16,170 bases of DNA, from NCBI GenBank assembly GCA_018714545.1, contig DVNG01000047.1, positions 1 through 16,170 of the forward strand, read 5' to 3'. The DNA comes from Limousia pullorum (lineage in GTDB: Bacteria; Bacillota; Clostridia; Oscillospirales; Acutalibacteraceae). The notes beneath the pieces were generated by a model that was not told the DNA's origin, did not search any database, and saw nothing but the letters and a program-made list of their open reading frames with translations. Of the stretch, positions 1 to 8,539 are shown piece by piece (position 1 is the stretch's first letter; every line of letters starts with the position of its first letter). The translations under genes and the position numbers were made by a program.

Positions 1-36
1 ACAAATCAGCTGCTCTACCAACTGAGCTACACCAGC
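1..36 (-). tRNA. tRNA-Thr (anticodon TGT), 5' part only
   Basis: Read on the minus strand from 36 down to 1, the bases fit a tRNA 5' half exactly: a 7-nt acceptor strand GCTGGTG, TA, a D-arm with GCTC/GAGC, then GCTGA as the 5' anticodon stem and loop bases TT followed by TGT. With standard numbering, TGT falls at 34-36, the anticodon for threonine codon ACA. The gene is cut by the window edge right after the anticodon, so the 3' half cannot be checked. A consensus promoter lies about 55 nt upstream, so this is probably the first gene of its own transcript, separate from ftsH. Confidence 0.85.
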
Positions 37-65
37 GTTTTTGGTGTTTGTTTTTGTTTTGTTTT

Positions 66-84
66 GTCGCTGTCTCCCTGCGAC
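66..84 (-). other. Hairpin at start of the tRNA-Thr precursor leader
   Basis: On the minus strand GTCGC pairs with GCGAC (80-84 with 66-70) around a 9-nt loop. It lies at the predicted transcription start of the tRNA. It is followed to position 37 by a 29-nt stretch made only of A and C on the transcript. The hairpin may cap the 5' end of the precursor, and the A/C stretch would leave the RNase P site unpaired. The pairing is seen in the sequence; the role is inference. Confidence 0.4.
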
Positions 85-90
85 TGTTAT

Positions 91-119
91 ATAATACCAC
101 AGGGTTACCCATTTGTCAA
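91..119 (-). promoter_or_regulatory. Sigma-A type promoter of tRNA-Thr
   Basis: On the minus strand there is a perfect -35 box TTGACA (114-119), a 17-nt spacer, and a -10 box TATTAT (91-96). The predicted start is near 84, giving a leader of about 48 nt before the mature tRNA end at 36. The spacer holds the small inverted repeat GGGTAACCC. The box quality fits a strong stable-RNA promoter. Confidence 0.8.
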
Positions 120-670
120 CACTTTTTTCAAATTTTTTTTGAAAAATTTCCGACAAAATGATTTTATTTTAAAAAGCTGCATTTTCCCTATTTTTGTAGT
201 ATATTTTGCACAATCAAACAGGTAATCATCGCACCTTTATATAGTCAAAATCACGCCCATTCTCATAATCAAAAACTTTAGATAAATACTTAATTTTTAA
301 AAAAATATTAAAACACAAAAAAATTTTTTTATTTTTTCAAAATTATTTTTTGTTTTTTCCTATTTTTTATTCAACAGAAAATAGTATTCTCAAAAAAATT
401 TTAGAAAAAACAGTTTCCTGAAATTTATTTTTTTAAGAACAGATAATTTTTTATTTCTAAATTTTATTTTCAACCCAAATCCGCAATTTAGCAAGAGAAT
501 TATTTAAATATTTTTTGTAAAATTTTCAACATAAAAACACTCCTACGTGCTATTATTTCCTCTCTCCTGCATTTTTTATTTTAAGATATAAGAAAACTCA
601 CTTTCCTATAAAACTCAAGAGAGCCGCTATACAGCCCCAAAAGCTTTACCATAAAAAATTATCCCAAAAC
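120..670. other. AT-rich intergenic gap without recognisable genes
   Basis: About 550 bases between the tRNA promoter and the ftsH terminator are strongly AT-rich, with many A and T homopolymer runs of 5-8 bases, densest at about 295-470. I see no open reading frame of useful length with a ribosome binding site, no tRNA or riboswitch pattern, and no long repeat. The only landmarks are short runs such as the self-complementary A/T stretch around 128-146. It could be a curved or nucleoid-bound spacer, or it could hold a small RNA that I cannot see. Confidence 0.5.
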
Positions 671-702
671 ACAAAAACAGCCGCAGCAAAAGCCACGGCT
701 GT
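671..702 (-). terminator. Rho-independent terminator after ftsH
   Basis: On the minus strand ACAGCCG (696-702) pairs with CGGCTGT (677-683). Extra GC pairing is possible inside the 12-nt loop, and a T-rich tail TTTTTGT follows. It begins 12 nt after the ftsH stop codon, so it closes the rnjA-ftsH cluster. Confidence 0.85.
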
Positions 703-714
703 AAAAATTATTTA

Positions 715-2670
715 TCAATATTCGCCTTCAGGAAGCGGAGCTTTTTCTTCAAAAGTTCCGTTTACCATTGCTCTGAACTCGTCACCGCTCATCTTCTCGT
801 GCTTGATAAGATACTGGGCAACATTGTGGAGCTGGTCAATATGGTCTTTCAAAAGCTTCTCACAAGCCTTGTAACCGTTATTGACAATTCTCAAAATCTC
901 TTGGTCAATCTTAGCGGCTGTCTCCTCGGAATAGTCCTTTACCTGTCCCATATCCCTGCCGATAAACACTTCATTGTTGCCTGAACCGTAGCAAACAGGG
1001 CCGAGAACATCGGACATACCATACTTAGTAACCATTGACTTTGCGGTGCTTGTAGCTCTTTCTATGTCGTTAGAAGCGCCTGTGGAGATATCTCCCATAA
1101 TAAGAGCTTCTGCCACACGTCCGCCTAAAAGAACCACAATATCCTCCAGCATTTCATTTCTTGAGCTGTAGGTCTTATCCTCTGTAGGAAGGCTCATAGT
1201 ATAGCCTCCTGCTCTTCCTCTCGGAATAATTGAAATCTGGTGAACAGGGTCCTGTGTCGGACAATACTGAGTACAGATAGCGTGACCTGCCTCATGATAA
1301 GCTGTGAGCTTCTTCTCTTTATCAGACATAACCTTGGATTTTTTCTCAGTACCAACAACAACCTTGATTGTGGCCTCCTCGATTTCCTCCATGGTTATAG
1401 CTCTCTTATTCTTTCTTGCAGCCAGCAAAGCGGCTTCGTTCAAAACATTCTCCAAATCAGCTCCGGTAAATCCGGCTGTTGAAGAAGCGATAGTTCTAAG
1501 ATTTACATCAGGAGCCAAAGGCTTCTCTCTTGCGTGAACCTTCAAAATGGCTTCTCTTCCGTTGATGTCAGGATATCCAACAACAACCTGTCTGTCGAAA
1601 CGTCCAGGACGAAGGATAGCCGGGTCAAGAACGTCAGGTCTGTTGGTAGCTGCAATAACGATTACACCTTCGTTTGCGCCGAAACCGTCCATCTCAACAA
1701 GAAGCTGGTTAAGTGTCTGCTCTCTTTCGTCGTTGCCGCCGCCAAGGCCTGCACCTCTCTGACGACCAACGGCGTCGATTTCATCGATAAATACAATACA
1801 AGGTGAATTTTTCTTTGCTGTATCAAAGAGATCTCTTACACGGGAAGCACCGACACCTACGAACATCTCAACAAAGTCAGAACCTGAAATTGAGAAGAAA
1901 GGAACACCGGCTTCACCTGCAACAGCTCTTGCAAGCAAAGTTTTACCTGTTCCTGGAGGGCCCACCAAAAGTACGCCCTTAGGTATTTTTGCTCCCAATT
2001 TGTTATACTTTTCCGGTGTTTTAAGGAACTGAACAATCTCTTCCAATTCTTCCTTTTCCTCATCAGCGCCGGCAACATCTGCAAAGGTTGTCTTTTTCTT
2101 TTCATCGTTGGAGTTTTTAAACTTGGCTTTACCAAAGGTCATTTCTTTGCCGCCAAGTCCTGCACCCATTTTCTTCATCAAAATGAACCAGAACACACCG
2201 ATAATTACGAACATTATCAATGTAGGAAGCATTTCCAGCCAAATAGACCTGTCAGCAGCTCGCTGAATATCGAATGTAAGCTTTTCACTGTCAGGCTTAT
2301 CGGCGTTGTACTCGTCGATATACTCCTTTACATCGCTGTAGAAAAGGTCAACACTTGCCAGCTTATACTCTACTATAAGGTTATTACTGGAATTTCCATC
2401 GCCGAAAAGTCCCTGATTCTGCATCATTTGCTTATCCTCAAGGCTTGGAATTTTTGCGCCTTCCTCAAGCTTCATGGTGAGGACGCCGGTTCCGGCATCG
2501 ACGCTGAATTCCTCTACTTTCTGTTCCTCAAAAAGATACAGCACATCGGAATAAGTCATGGTATTCGACGTGCCGCCTCTCAAAAAGAACAAAAGCAGCA
2601 GAATAACCAAAATCGGCAGACCCAAATACAAAAGTAGATTCTTAATCTGCTTGTTTTTGTTCAATATCAT
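715..2670 (-). CDS. ftsH: ATP-dependent zinc metalloprotease FtsH
   Basis: Membrane-bound AAA+ protease that pulls out and degrades misassembled membrane proteins and some short-lived cytosolic regulators, working as a hexamer on the cytoplasmic face. The 651 residues show the full family layout. There is a first membrane helix at about 11-30, an extracytoplasmic domain at about 35-145, and a second membrane helix at about 147-166. The AAA domain has Walker A GPPGTGKT (237-244), Walker B IVFIDEIDA (292-300) and the second region of homology ATNRPDVLDP...GRFDR (341-360). The M41 peptidase site HEAGH is at 459-463, with the probable third zinc ligand D535. The ATG start has AAAGGAG close upstream. 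The length is normal for the family. It follows hpt by 71 nt and is the last gene of the cluster, the classic tilS-hpt-ftsH order of Firmicutes. Confidence 0.97.
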   Translation of the reverse strand: MILNKNKQIKNLLLYLGLPILVILLLLFFLRGGTSNTMTYSDVLYLFEEQKVEEFSVDAGTGVLTMKLEEGAKIPSLEDKQMMQNQGLFGDGNSSNNLIVEYKLASVDLFYSDVKEYIDEYNADKPDSEKLTFDIQRAADRSIWLEMLPTLIMFVIIGVFWFILMKKMGAGLGGKEMTFGKAKFKNSNDEKKKTTFADVAGADEEKEELEEIVQFLKTPEKYNKLGAKIPKGVLLVGPPGTGKTLLARAVAGEAGVPFFSISGSDFVEMFVGVGASRVRDLFDTAKKNSPCIVFIDEIDAVGRQRGAGLGGGNDEREQTLNQLLVEMDGFGANEGVIVIAATNRPDVLDPAILRPGRFDRQVVVGYPDINGREAILKVHAREKPLAPDVNLRTIASSTAGFTGADLENVLNEAALLAARKNKRAITMEEIEEATIKVVVGTEKKSKVMSDKEKKLTAYHEAGHAICTQYCPTQDPVHQISIIPRGRAGGYTMSLPTEDKTYSSRNEMLEDIVVLLGGRVAEALIMGDISTGASNDIERATSTAKSMVTKYGMSDVLGPVCYGSGNNEVFIGRDMGQVKDYSEETAAKIDQEILRIVNNGYKACEKLLKDHIDQLHNVAQYLIKHEKMSGDEFRAMVNGTFEEKAPLPEGEY

Positions 2671-2741
2671 CCACTCCTTTGTTTATTATACTAAATCCTC
2701 TCTATATTATGTAAACGAAGAAACAGTTATTTTCTCATTCA

Positions 2742-3278
2742 TTATGAATACACAGAAGGCTTGAGTATTCCTATATACGGAAGATTTCTGTAGTACTCAG
2801 CAAAATCAAGTCCATAACCCACAACAAACTCATCAGGGATGTCAACGCCGACATAGTCCACAGGGATATCAGTCTGACGTCTTGAAGGTTTATTGAGCAA
2901 TGTACAGATTTTAACTGAGCCTGCATGTTTCGCCGCAAGATATTTTGAAATAAAGGAAAGTGTGTTTCCGCTGTCGATAATATCCTCAACAATAAGGATA
3001 TCCATATTTTCAACAGACTGAGAAACGTCCTTCAGAATATTAACTCGTCCCTTACTTACAGTACCGTTTCCGTAGCTGGAAGCTGCAATAAAGTCGATTT
3101 TACATGGTACAGTGATTTTCTTCATAAGATCAGCCATAAAAGAAATGCTGCCTTTAAGAAGACCGATGAGCATCAATTCTTTGCCCTGGTAATCCTTGTT
3201 TATCTGGTCAGCAATTCTGTCAACGATTTGTGCAATTTCCTCTTCGGAAAGCAGTATTCTTTCAATATCCTGATGCAT
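2742..3278 (-). CDS. hpt: Hypoxanthine(-guanine) phosphoribosyltransferase
   Basis: Purine salvage enzyme that joins hypoxanthine or guanine to PRPP, making IMP or GMP in the cytosol. The 178-residue protein has the LKGS loop (41-44), the PRPP-binding signature VEDIIDSGNT (97-106, with the acidic pair E98-D99) and the C-terminal DFAEYYRNLPYIG segment (158-170) typical of bacterial Hpt. The ATG has GGAGGT (3289-3294) 10 nt upstream, and the gene begins 18 nt after the tilS stop codon, so it is translated from the same message. In Firmicutes it commonly sits between tilS and ftsH, as here. Substrate preference between hypoxanthine and guanine cannot be read from the sequence. The stop codon lies inside a short palindrome (2737-2749). 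Confidence 0.95.
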   Translation of the reverse strand: MHQDIERILLSEEEIAQIVDRIADQINKDYQGKELMLIGLLKGSISFMADLMKKITVPCKIDFIAASSYGNGTVSKGRVNILKDVSQSVENMDILIVEDIIDSGNTLSFISKYLAAKHAGSVKICTLLNKPSRRQTDIPVDYVGVDIPDEFVVGYGLDFAEYYRNLPYIGILKPSVYS

Positions 3279-3296
3279 AGTAAATTATACCTCCGT

Positions 3297-4700
3297 TTAG
3301 TGACGAGAAACTGAAATTTTAATTCCTCTTTTTGAATTTTTACTGAATTCAACATCATATGCCGCTCCGATTCCGTCTATCCACAATACATTGTTGTCAA
3401 CAGCCACAAGAGGAACCGAGTATCTTTTCTCAGCAGGCATTTTTATTTCATTAAAATATTTTTTCAGGGACTTAGTAACCTTGCGTTTTTTTAGTGTAAA
3501 AACATCGCAGTCATCCCTTGTTCTGAAAACTGCGCCACGGCACTTTTCAGCGTCTAAAACCACCCCGTCGTCTTCTAAACAATCCACCAATTCAAAGCTG
3601 TAAACAGTACCCTGAACAGTGATTTTTTTAGGGTAGCTACCATTTATTATATCATCTAAATTCAGATATACAAGTCCTTTTTTTATTTCCTTGTCAAAGC
3701 TGTTTTCTTTGATTTTAAAACAGCCTTTTTCAATACAGGCTGTGTATTTTTCGTTAATCTGAACAGCGCCTTTTTCCTTAGAAATAATATCAGAGCAAAG
3801 CTCAACAAGCCTGTTCTGATTTATATTGTCCCCTGTCTTTTTAAAATAAATATAATTTATACAGTAACTCAGCAAAGCCGGATGAAGCTCCTTTAAAAGA
3901 CTGCACCTGCACTCCGTATTCTTTACGGCATCCTTGGCACACTGGGTCATAAAATCGTCAACAAGCCTTGCAGACCTTGAAAGTCTTGTAATATTTCCGT
4001 TGACGCCCTCGTTTATATCCTTTAATACTGGTATTACTTTGTGCCTTATTGAGTTTCTTGTATAGTCATCGGTAAGATTTGTACTGTCTGTCACAAAAGA
4101 AAGATTGTTCTCAAGGCAATAACTTTCCACCTCTTCCCTTGTGACAAAAAGCAAAGGACGGATTACCTTTCCCCTTATAGGAGGGATACCCGCCAGTCCT
4201 TTTATGGAAGAGCCTCTCGCCATATTAAAAATAACGGTTTCACTGTTGTCAGAAGCTGTGTGAGCAGTAGCCACCGCCGCTTTTAATGACTTTGAAAGCT
4301 CCTCAAAAAATTCATATCTTTTAATTCTTCCGCTGGTTTCAGTGCTGACTTTGAGCTTTTTCGCCCATTGCGCCACATCCACAGTTCTCGAAAAAAATTC
4401 ACAGCCTAAGCTTTCTGCAAAATCCTTTGAAAACTTCAAATCCCTCTCTGCCTCTTCGCCACGAAGATTGTGGTTTAAGTGAGCCGCCGAAAGCTTAAAA
4501 TTATATTTTCCGCTGTTTTTAAGCATATACAGACTGTGAAGCAAACAAACCGAATCAGCTCCGCCGGAAAGAGCTACAATAATGTGCTCCTTTCCTTTTA
4601 AGATATTATAACGGTGTTCGGCTTCACAAATCTTATTTAAAACCAAAACAGAAGCTGTTTTTTCAGCTTCTATATTATTAAAAAAAATATTATTGGTCAC
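3297..4700 (-). CDS. tilS: tRNA(Ile)-lysidine synthetase TilS
   Basis: Uses ATP and lysine to convert C34 of the CAU-anticodon tRNA-Ile to lysidine, so that it reads AUA and is charged with isoleucine. The 467 residues carry the N-type ATP pyrophosphatase P-loop SGGADS (45-50) in the N-terminal domain, the HTASDNSETV and RGSSIKGLAGIPP segments typical of TilS further on, and a C-terminal TilS substrate-binding domain (about 398-467). The middle region is more divergent. The start is GTG (4698-4700), supported by a GGAGG element (4707-4711) inside the end of dnaB. The reading frames of dnaB and tilS overlap by 11 nt, suggesting translational coupling. It is followed closely by hpt. Confidence 0.95.
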   Translation of the reverse strand: MTNNIFFNNIEAEKTASVLVLNKICEAEHRYNILKGKEHIIVALSGGADSVCLLHSLYMLKNSGKYNFKLSAAHLNHNLRGEEAERDLKFSKDFAESLGCEFFSRTVDVAQWAKKLKVSTETSGRIKRYEFFEELSKSLKAAVATAHTASDNSETVIFNMARGSSIKGLAGIPPIRGKVIRPLLFVTREEVESYCLENNLSFVTDSTNLTDDYTRNSIRHKVIPVLKDINEGVNGNITRLSRSARLVDDFMTQCAKDAVKNTECRCSLLKELHPALLSYCINYIYFKKTGDNINQNRLVELCSDIISKEKGAVQINEKYTACIEKGCFKIKENSFDKEIKKGLVYLNLDDIINGSYPKKITVQGTVYSFELVDCLEDDGVVLDAEKCRGAVFRTRDDCDVFTLKKRKVTKSLKKYFNEIKMPAEKRYSVPLVAVDNNVLWIDGIGAAYDVEFSKNSKRGIKISVSRH

Positions 4701-6066
4701 GGTTTGCCTCCACAGAAGTAAAACGCATAAATTCGCCCTGCCAATGGAGCTTTACCGAGGTTGTCTCGCCGTGTCTGTTTTTAGCAACAATACATTCACC
4801 GGAATTTCTGTCCACATTTGACTGAGCCTGAGCTTCTTTGGACTTATCCTCATAATAGCCCTCTCTGTACAGGAACAAAACAATATCTGCGTCCTGCTCG
4901 ATAGAACCTGAATCTCTCAGGTCGGAAAGCTGAGGCTTGTGTTCCGAACGCTGTTCACTGGCACGGGAAAGCTGTGAGAGCGTGATAAGGGGAACATTTA
5001 TTTCCTTAGCCATAATTTTCAGATTTCTGGTAATTTCAGAAACCTCCTGAACACGGTTGTCAATTCTTCTTCCGCTGGACATAAGCTGGAGATAGTCAAT
5101 GATTACCAAATCCACATTTTTAAGACGGCGAAGCTTTGCTTTTATCTCAGGAACTGTGATACCCGGTGTATCGTCAAGATAAATCTCGGTTTTACTCAAA
5201 ACATCGCCGGCAGAAATAAGCCTCTGCCATTCATCCTCGTTGAGCTTTCCTGTTCTAAGCTTTGTACCGCCAACAAGGGCTTCTGTGGACAAAAGACGTG
5301 AAGCAAGCTGCTCCTTTGTCATTTCCAAGGAGAAAAACGCCACCCTCTTTTTTGCTATGCATGCCACATTTTTGGCAATGTTCAAGGCAAAGCTTGTCTT
5401 TCCCATACCTGGACGAGCCGCAAGCAAAATAAGGTCGCTTCTGTTAAGTCCTGTTATAACTCTGTCAAGGTCACCGATTCCCGAAGGTATCGGCTTCATG
5501 CTGTCGTCATCATCGCTGTTTAAAAGGTCAAGTCTGTCAAAGGTCTTTAAAATAACCTCATTGAGTCTTTCCAGTCCGTCAACGGTCTTGCCCTTTCTTA
5601 TGTCAAAAATCTTTTGCTCAGCTGAGTCCAGAAGAATTGAAGGCTCGTACTCGTTTCCCGACGCCTCGTCGATAATCTCCCTTGCGGCGTTTATCAAACT
5701 GCGGACGTCGTATTTTTCACGGACAATATTTGCGTAAATCTCAACATTTGATACAGCAGGACAGTTCTCGGCAAGTCTGACTATGTACGCCTTTCCGCTG
5801 GTTTCATCAAAATTCTTGTCCATCCTTAAGGCTTCCATCAAGGTGACATAATCCACCGTTTTGCCTTGGGTGTACATGCTCAGCATTGCTGAATATATTG
5901 TGCGGTGTAAGGAAAGGTGAAAATACTCCGGCTTAGTCAAAATTCCCACAATCCTGTTAAGACAGTCCGGCTCCATTATAACTGCACCCAGCACCGCCTG
6001 TTCAGCCTCAGGACTGTAAGGCATATTTATTCCGTCCAAGCCACCCGACATATTCAAATCGGCCAT
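4690..6066 (-). CDS. dnaB: Replicative DNA helicase DnaB (DnaC in Bacillus naming)
   Basis: Hexameric 5'-3' helicase that unwinds DNA at the replication fork and interacts with primase. The 458-residue protein has the N-terminal DnaB domain (about 15-120), a linker, and the RecA-like motor with Walker A ARPGMGKTS (217-225) and Walker B VIIDYLQL (321-328). The LSQLSR segment (363-368) and the DSGSIEQDAD segment (385-394) are typical of the family. Length is normal and there is no intein interrupting the motor domain. The ATG start is preceded by AAGGAGGG at good spacing. It lies 34 nt after rplI, the conserved gdpP-rplI-dnaB arrangement of Firmicutes, and overlaps the start of tilS by 11 nt. 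Confidence 0.97.
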   Translation of the reverse strand: MADLNMSGGLDGINMPYSPEAEQAVLGAVIMEPDCLNRIVGILTKPEYFHLSLHRTIYSAMLSMYTQGKTVDYVTLMEALRMDKNFDETSGKAYIVRLAENCPAVSNVEIYANIVREKYDVRSLINAAREIIDEASGNEYEPSILLDSAEQKIFDIRKGKTVDGLERLNEVILKTFDRLDLLNSDDDDSMKPIPSGIGDLDRVITGLNRSDLILLAARPGMGKTSFALNIAKNVACIAKKRVAFFSLEMTKEQLASRLLSTEALVGGTKLRTGKLNEDEWQRLISAGDVLSKTEIYLDDTPGITVPEIKAKLRRLKNVDLVIIDYLQLMSSGRRIDNRVQEVSEITRNLKIMAKEINVPLITLSQLSRASEQRSEHKPQLSDLRDSGSIEQDADIVLFLYREGYYEDKSKEAQAQSNVDRNSGECIVAKNRHGETTSVKLHWQGEFMRFTSVEANRDQ

Positions 6067-6100
6067 ATTTTCACCCTCCTTTTAATTCAAACTACTAAAA

Positions 6101-6547
6101 TCAAGCTTCGCTTACCTGAACCTTTACCTTTGCAATAATTCCGTTGTAAAGCTTGATTTCTGCATTATATGTGCCGAAAGCCTTGATATCAGCGTCAAGA
6201 GTAATCTTTCTCTTGTCAACATCGATACCCTTCTGCTTCTTAATCTCTGCGCTTATCTCCTTTGGAGTTACGCTTCCGAAAAGTCTTCCGCCATTGCCGG
6301 CTTTTGCTGTCATCTTAAAGGTTTCACCCTCAAGCATAGCCTTAGCTTCGTTGGCTTTTTTGATATCTGTTTCAATTTTATACTGCTTGGAATTTTCAGC
6401 ATTTTTAAGCTCGTTCATAGCCTGAGCGTTAGCTTCCTTTGCAAGTCCCTTTGGGAAAAGGAAATTTCTTGCGTATCCGTCGGAAGCCTTAACAAGCTCG
6501 CCTTTTTTTCCTAAAGATTTTACGTCCTGAAGTAAGATTACTTTCAT
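6101..6547 (-). CDS. rplI: Large-subunit ribosomal protein bL9
   Basis: Component of the 50S subunit that binds 23S rRNA near the L1 stalk and helps keep the reading frame. The protein begins MKVILLQDVKSLGKKG and continues with the N-terminal L9 signature GYARNFLFPKGLA, a long central helix rich in Lys, Ala and Glu, and the C-terminal rRNA-binding domain with GGRLFGSVTPKEI. I chose the ATG at 6545-6547 (148 residues) rather than an in-frame GTG at 6554-6556. The ribosome binding site GGAAGG/AAGGTG overlaps that GTG and stands 8 nt before the ATG, and MKVILL is the usual bL9 N-terminus. It starts 26 nt after gdpP and ends 34 nt before dnaB. Confidence 0.96.
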   Translation of the reverse strand: MKVILLQDVKSLGKKGELVKASDGYARNFLFPKGLAKEANAQAMNELKNAENSKQYKIETDIKKANEAKAMLEGETFKMTAKAGNGGRLFGSVTPKEISAEIKKQKGIDVDKRKITLDADIKAFGTYNAEIKLYNGIIAKVKVQVSEA

Positions 6548-6553
6548 TTTGTT

Positions 6554-6561
6554 CACCTTCC
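6554..6561 (-). promoter_or_regulatory. rplI ribosome binding site that decides the start
   Basis: On the minus strand GGAAGGTG spans 6554-6561. It overlaps the upstream GTG (6554-6556), so that codon cannot be the start it serves, and lies at ideal distance from the ATG at 6545-6547. Confidence 0.75.
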
Positions 6562-6573
6562 GTAAATTATATT

Positions 6574-8514
6574 TTATGCAAGAAAATCATCAATAGCGTC
6601 AAAGAGCTGTTGTCTTGCACTTTCCATACTGGTGTCAGGCATCTGAGTAGCCGCCATAGTCTGATGACCGCCGCCGCCCAGTTTTTCCATAATAACCTGA
6701 ACATTTATTTTTCCGTAGCTTCTGGCAGAGATATTCGCCGTGTTTCCGTTTGTCATAAACAGAACAAAGGAAGCCGAAACATCCTGAACGCCCAAAAGCT
6801 CGTCAGCCGCCTGAGCGGCAACAAGACGTGGGTCTTTTATTGTATCGTCGGCAAAAGCCACTGCACAGCCACGGTAAATTTCCGAAGCGGAAACCAGTTT
6901 GTATTTTTCCTTATAGGTTTTGATATTCTCTGAGAAAAGCTTTTTAACTGCAACGGTATCAGCACCACGTCTTCTCAAAAACGCCGCCGCTTCAAAGGTT
7001 CTTGCACCGGTTTTTACAATAAAGTTCTTTGTATCAAGCATAATACCAGCCATAAGGGCGTCAGCCGCATAGGAGGTAAGACACTTTTCTGCAAGATAAT
7101 TTATAATCTCGGCGCACATTTCCGAAGCAGATGAAGCTGTGCTTTCGTGATAGAATATCAATGTATTTGATATGTAGTTGACCATCTTTCTGTGATGGTC
7201 AATAACAATAACCTTTTCAAATTGCTTATAAAAGCTTTCGCTTTCCAAAAAGCTTGGTGAATGTGTATCAACAACAATCAAAAGAGAATTAGGAGTAACC
7301 TTAGAGCTTACATCGCTTGGAGATTTGAAAACATCCTCTTCCTCGTTTTCCTCAATCATATCAATAAGGGATTTCGCCATTGTCTTTTCCTTATTGATAA
7401 CAACAAAGGCAGGCTTCTCCAAAGCCTTGGTTATCATGCAGTGCAAGCCTACAGCGGCTCCAACACAGTCCAAATCAGAAAATCTGTGACCCATGATGAA
7501 CACCTTGTCACATGCAGAAATATAATTTCGCATTGCGTTGGCGATAACTCTTGTTCTTACTTTGCTTCTTTTCTCTACGCCCTGAGAAACTCCGCCGAAA
7601 AACTCATAACCGTCGCTTTTCATAACGGCAGCCTGATCTCCGCCTCGTCCCAAAGCCATATCCAAAGCCGCACGGGCCATCATTTCGCTTTCCTTGGCGG
7701 TTGTAGCGTATCTTCCCACGCCTATAGAGATAGTTGCGCTTAAATCGTTATATTTAATAGTTCTAATTTCGTCCAGTATTTTAAACTTTTCTTCAACCAG
7801 CTTTTGAATATCTCTCTCCTGAAAGATAATCATGTATCTGCCGCCGGAAAGCTTTTTATAAAGAGCCTTGTAGTTTGCCGCCCATCTCTGCAAAGTATTT
7901 TCCAGAGTAAGCAAAACTCTTGCGCTCTCCTCTTCGTTTTCGTTTATAAACTCTTCCCTGTTATCAAAGGCAATGGAAGCCACAACGCTTCTGCTCTCTG
8001 AGTACTCCTCTTCAATATTTTTAAAATAGGTATTATCAAAGAAATACAGAAGAGTTCCTTTTTTGCAAGTGTTTGCATAAACAGTAAATTTTCTCCCGTT
8101 GCACTCAATGTCTGTTCCCGCCTTTTCAAGAACATCAGCCACCCTTTTGTGACTTATATAATCGGAGATATCCTCTCCCGACGGGTCCAGCATATTTGCC
8201 GGGCTCTCCAAAAACATCTGGTTATACCATATAATAGCCCCGTTGTCGTCAACAAGAACAACAGGAAAACGAAATCTTTCCAGATACTCTGCGTCAGCGT
8301 TGTGAAGGCTTCTAAAGGCGCTGCGCACAGTTTCATAAATTCTGCTTTTAAACTTATAGGTTTCATAAATGGTGACGCCCATAGTTACAATCGAAATAGA
8401 AACCTCGATATAACCCATAAGCTGACTATATTGAAAAGTATAAAGCGCCATAAACAACATAACCACAGAAAAGATTCCGAAAAACGGTATGACCGTCCAA
8501 CTTTTGTTCTTCAT
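6574..8514 (-). CDS. gdpP: Cyclic-di-AMP phosphodiesterase GdpP (DHH family)
   Basis: Membrane-bound enzyme that hydrolyses the second messenger c-di-AMP to pApA, controlling potassium and osmotic balance and cell-wall stress. The 646 residues match the GdpP plan. Two membrane helices lie at about 8-25 and 33-50, followed by a PAS-like domain (about 75-165) and a degenerate GGDEF domain (about 175-300, with SGGRY in place of GGDEF, so unlikely to make c-di-GMP). The catalytic DHH/DHHA1 unit follows. Metal ligands are visible: H343, D347 and D349 in MGHRFSDLD, D416 in VVDTH, the DHH triplet 439-441, and D494. The DHHA1 motif GGGGHQ is at 613-618. The ATG has AAGGGG 7 nt upstream. It follows rnjA by 25 nt and precedes rplI by 26 nt. 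The missing GGDEF residues are normal for this family. Confidence 0.95.
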   Translation of the reverse strand: MKNKSWTVIPFFGIFSVVMLFMALYTFQYSQLMGYIEVSISIVTMGVTIYETYKFKSRIYETVRSAFRSLHNADAEYLERFRFPVVLVDDNGAIIWYNQMFLESPANMLDPSGEDISDYISHKRVADVLEKAGTDIECNGRKFTVYANTCKKGTLLYFFDNTYFKNIEEEYSESRSVVASIAFDNREEFINENEEESARVLLTLENTLQRWAANYKALYKKLSGGRYMIIFQERDIQKLVEEKFKILDEIRTIKYNDLSATISIGVGRYATTAKESEMMARAALDMALGRGGDQAAVMKSDGYEFFGGVSQGVEKRSKVRTRVIANAMRNYISACDKVFIMGHRFSDLDCVGAAVGLHCMITKALEKPAFVVINKEKTMAKSLIDMIEENEEEDVFKSPSDVSSKVTPNSLLIVVDTHSPSFLESESFYKQFEKVIVIDHHRKMVNYISNTLIFYHESTASSASEMCAEIINYLAEKCLTSYAADALMAGIMLDTKNFIVKTGARTFEAAAFLRRRGADTVAVKKLFSENIKTYKEKYKLVSASEIYRGCAVAFADDTIKDPRLVAAQAADELLGVQDVSASFVLFMTNGNTANISARSYGKINVQVIMEKLGGGGHQTMAATQMPDTSMESARQQLFDAIDDFLA

Positions 8515-8539
8515 AGCTAAACCCCTTTTTAAAAGTGGA

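Noticed and set aside
128..146. Self-complementary A/T stretch next to the tRNA promoter
   Set aside because: Only A and T pairs apart from one C-G, and no gene ends there. It is not a credible terminator and is probably homopolymer bias.
2685..2715. Possible promoter for ftsH on the minus strand (TTTACA, 19 nt, TATAAT)
   Set aside because: The spacer is 19 nt and the transcript would start at the ribosome binding site itself, about 8 nt before the ATG. Transcription from upstream genes is the simpler explanation.
2737..2749. Palindrome ATTCATTATGAAT across the hpt stop codon
   Set aside because: It is AT-only except for one pair per arm, with no U-run; too weak for a terminator and too short to claim an operator.
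5240..5737. 165-codon plus-strand frame opposite dnaB
   Set aside because: It is antisense to the conserved dnaB motor region, has a serine-rich composition caused by the opposite frame, and lacks a ribosome binding site.
6574..8514. GGDEF domain of GdpP read as an active diguanylate cyclase
   Set aside because: The signature is degenerate (SGGRY), as is usual in GdpP, so c-di-GMP synthesis is not expected.
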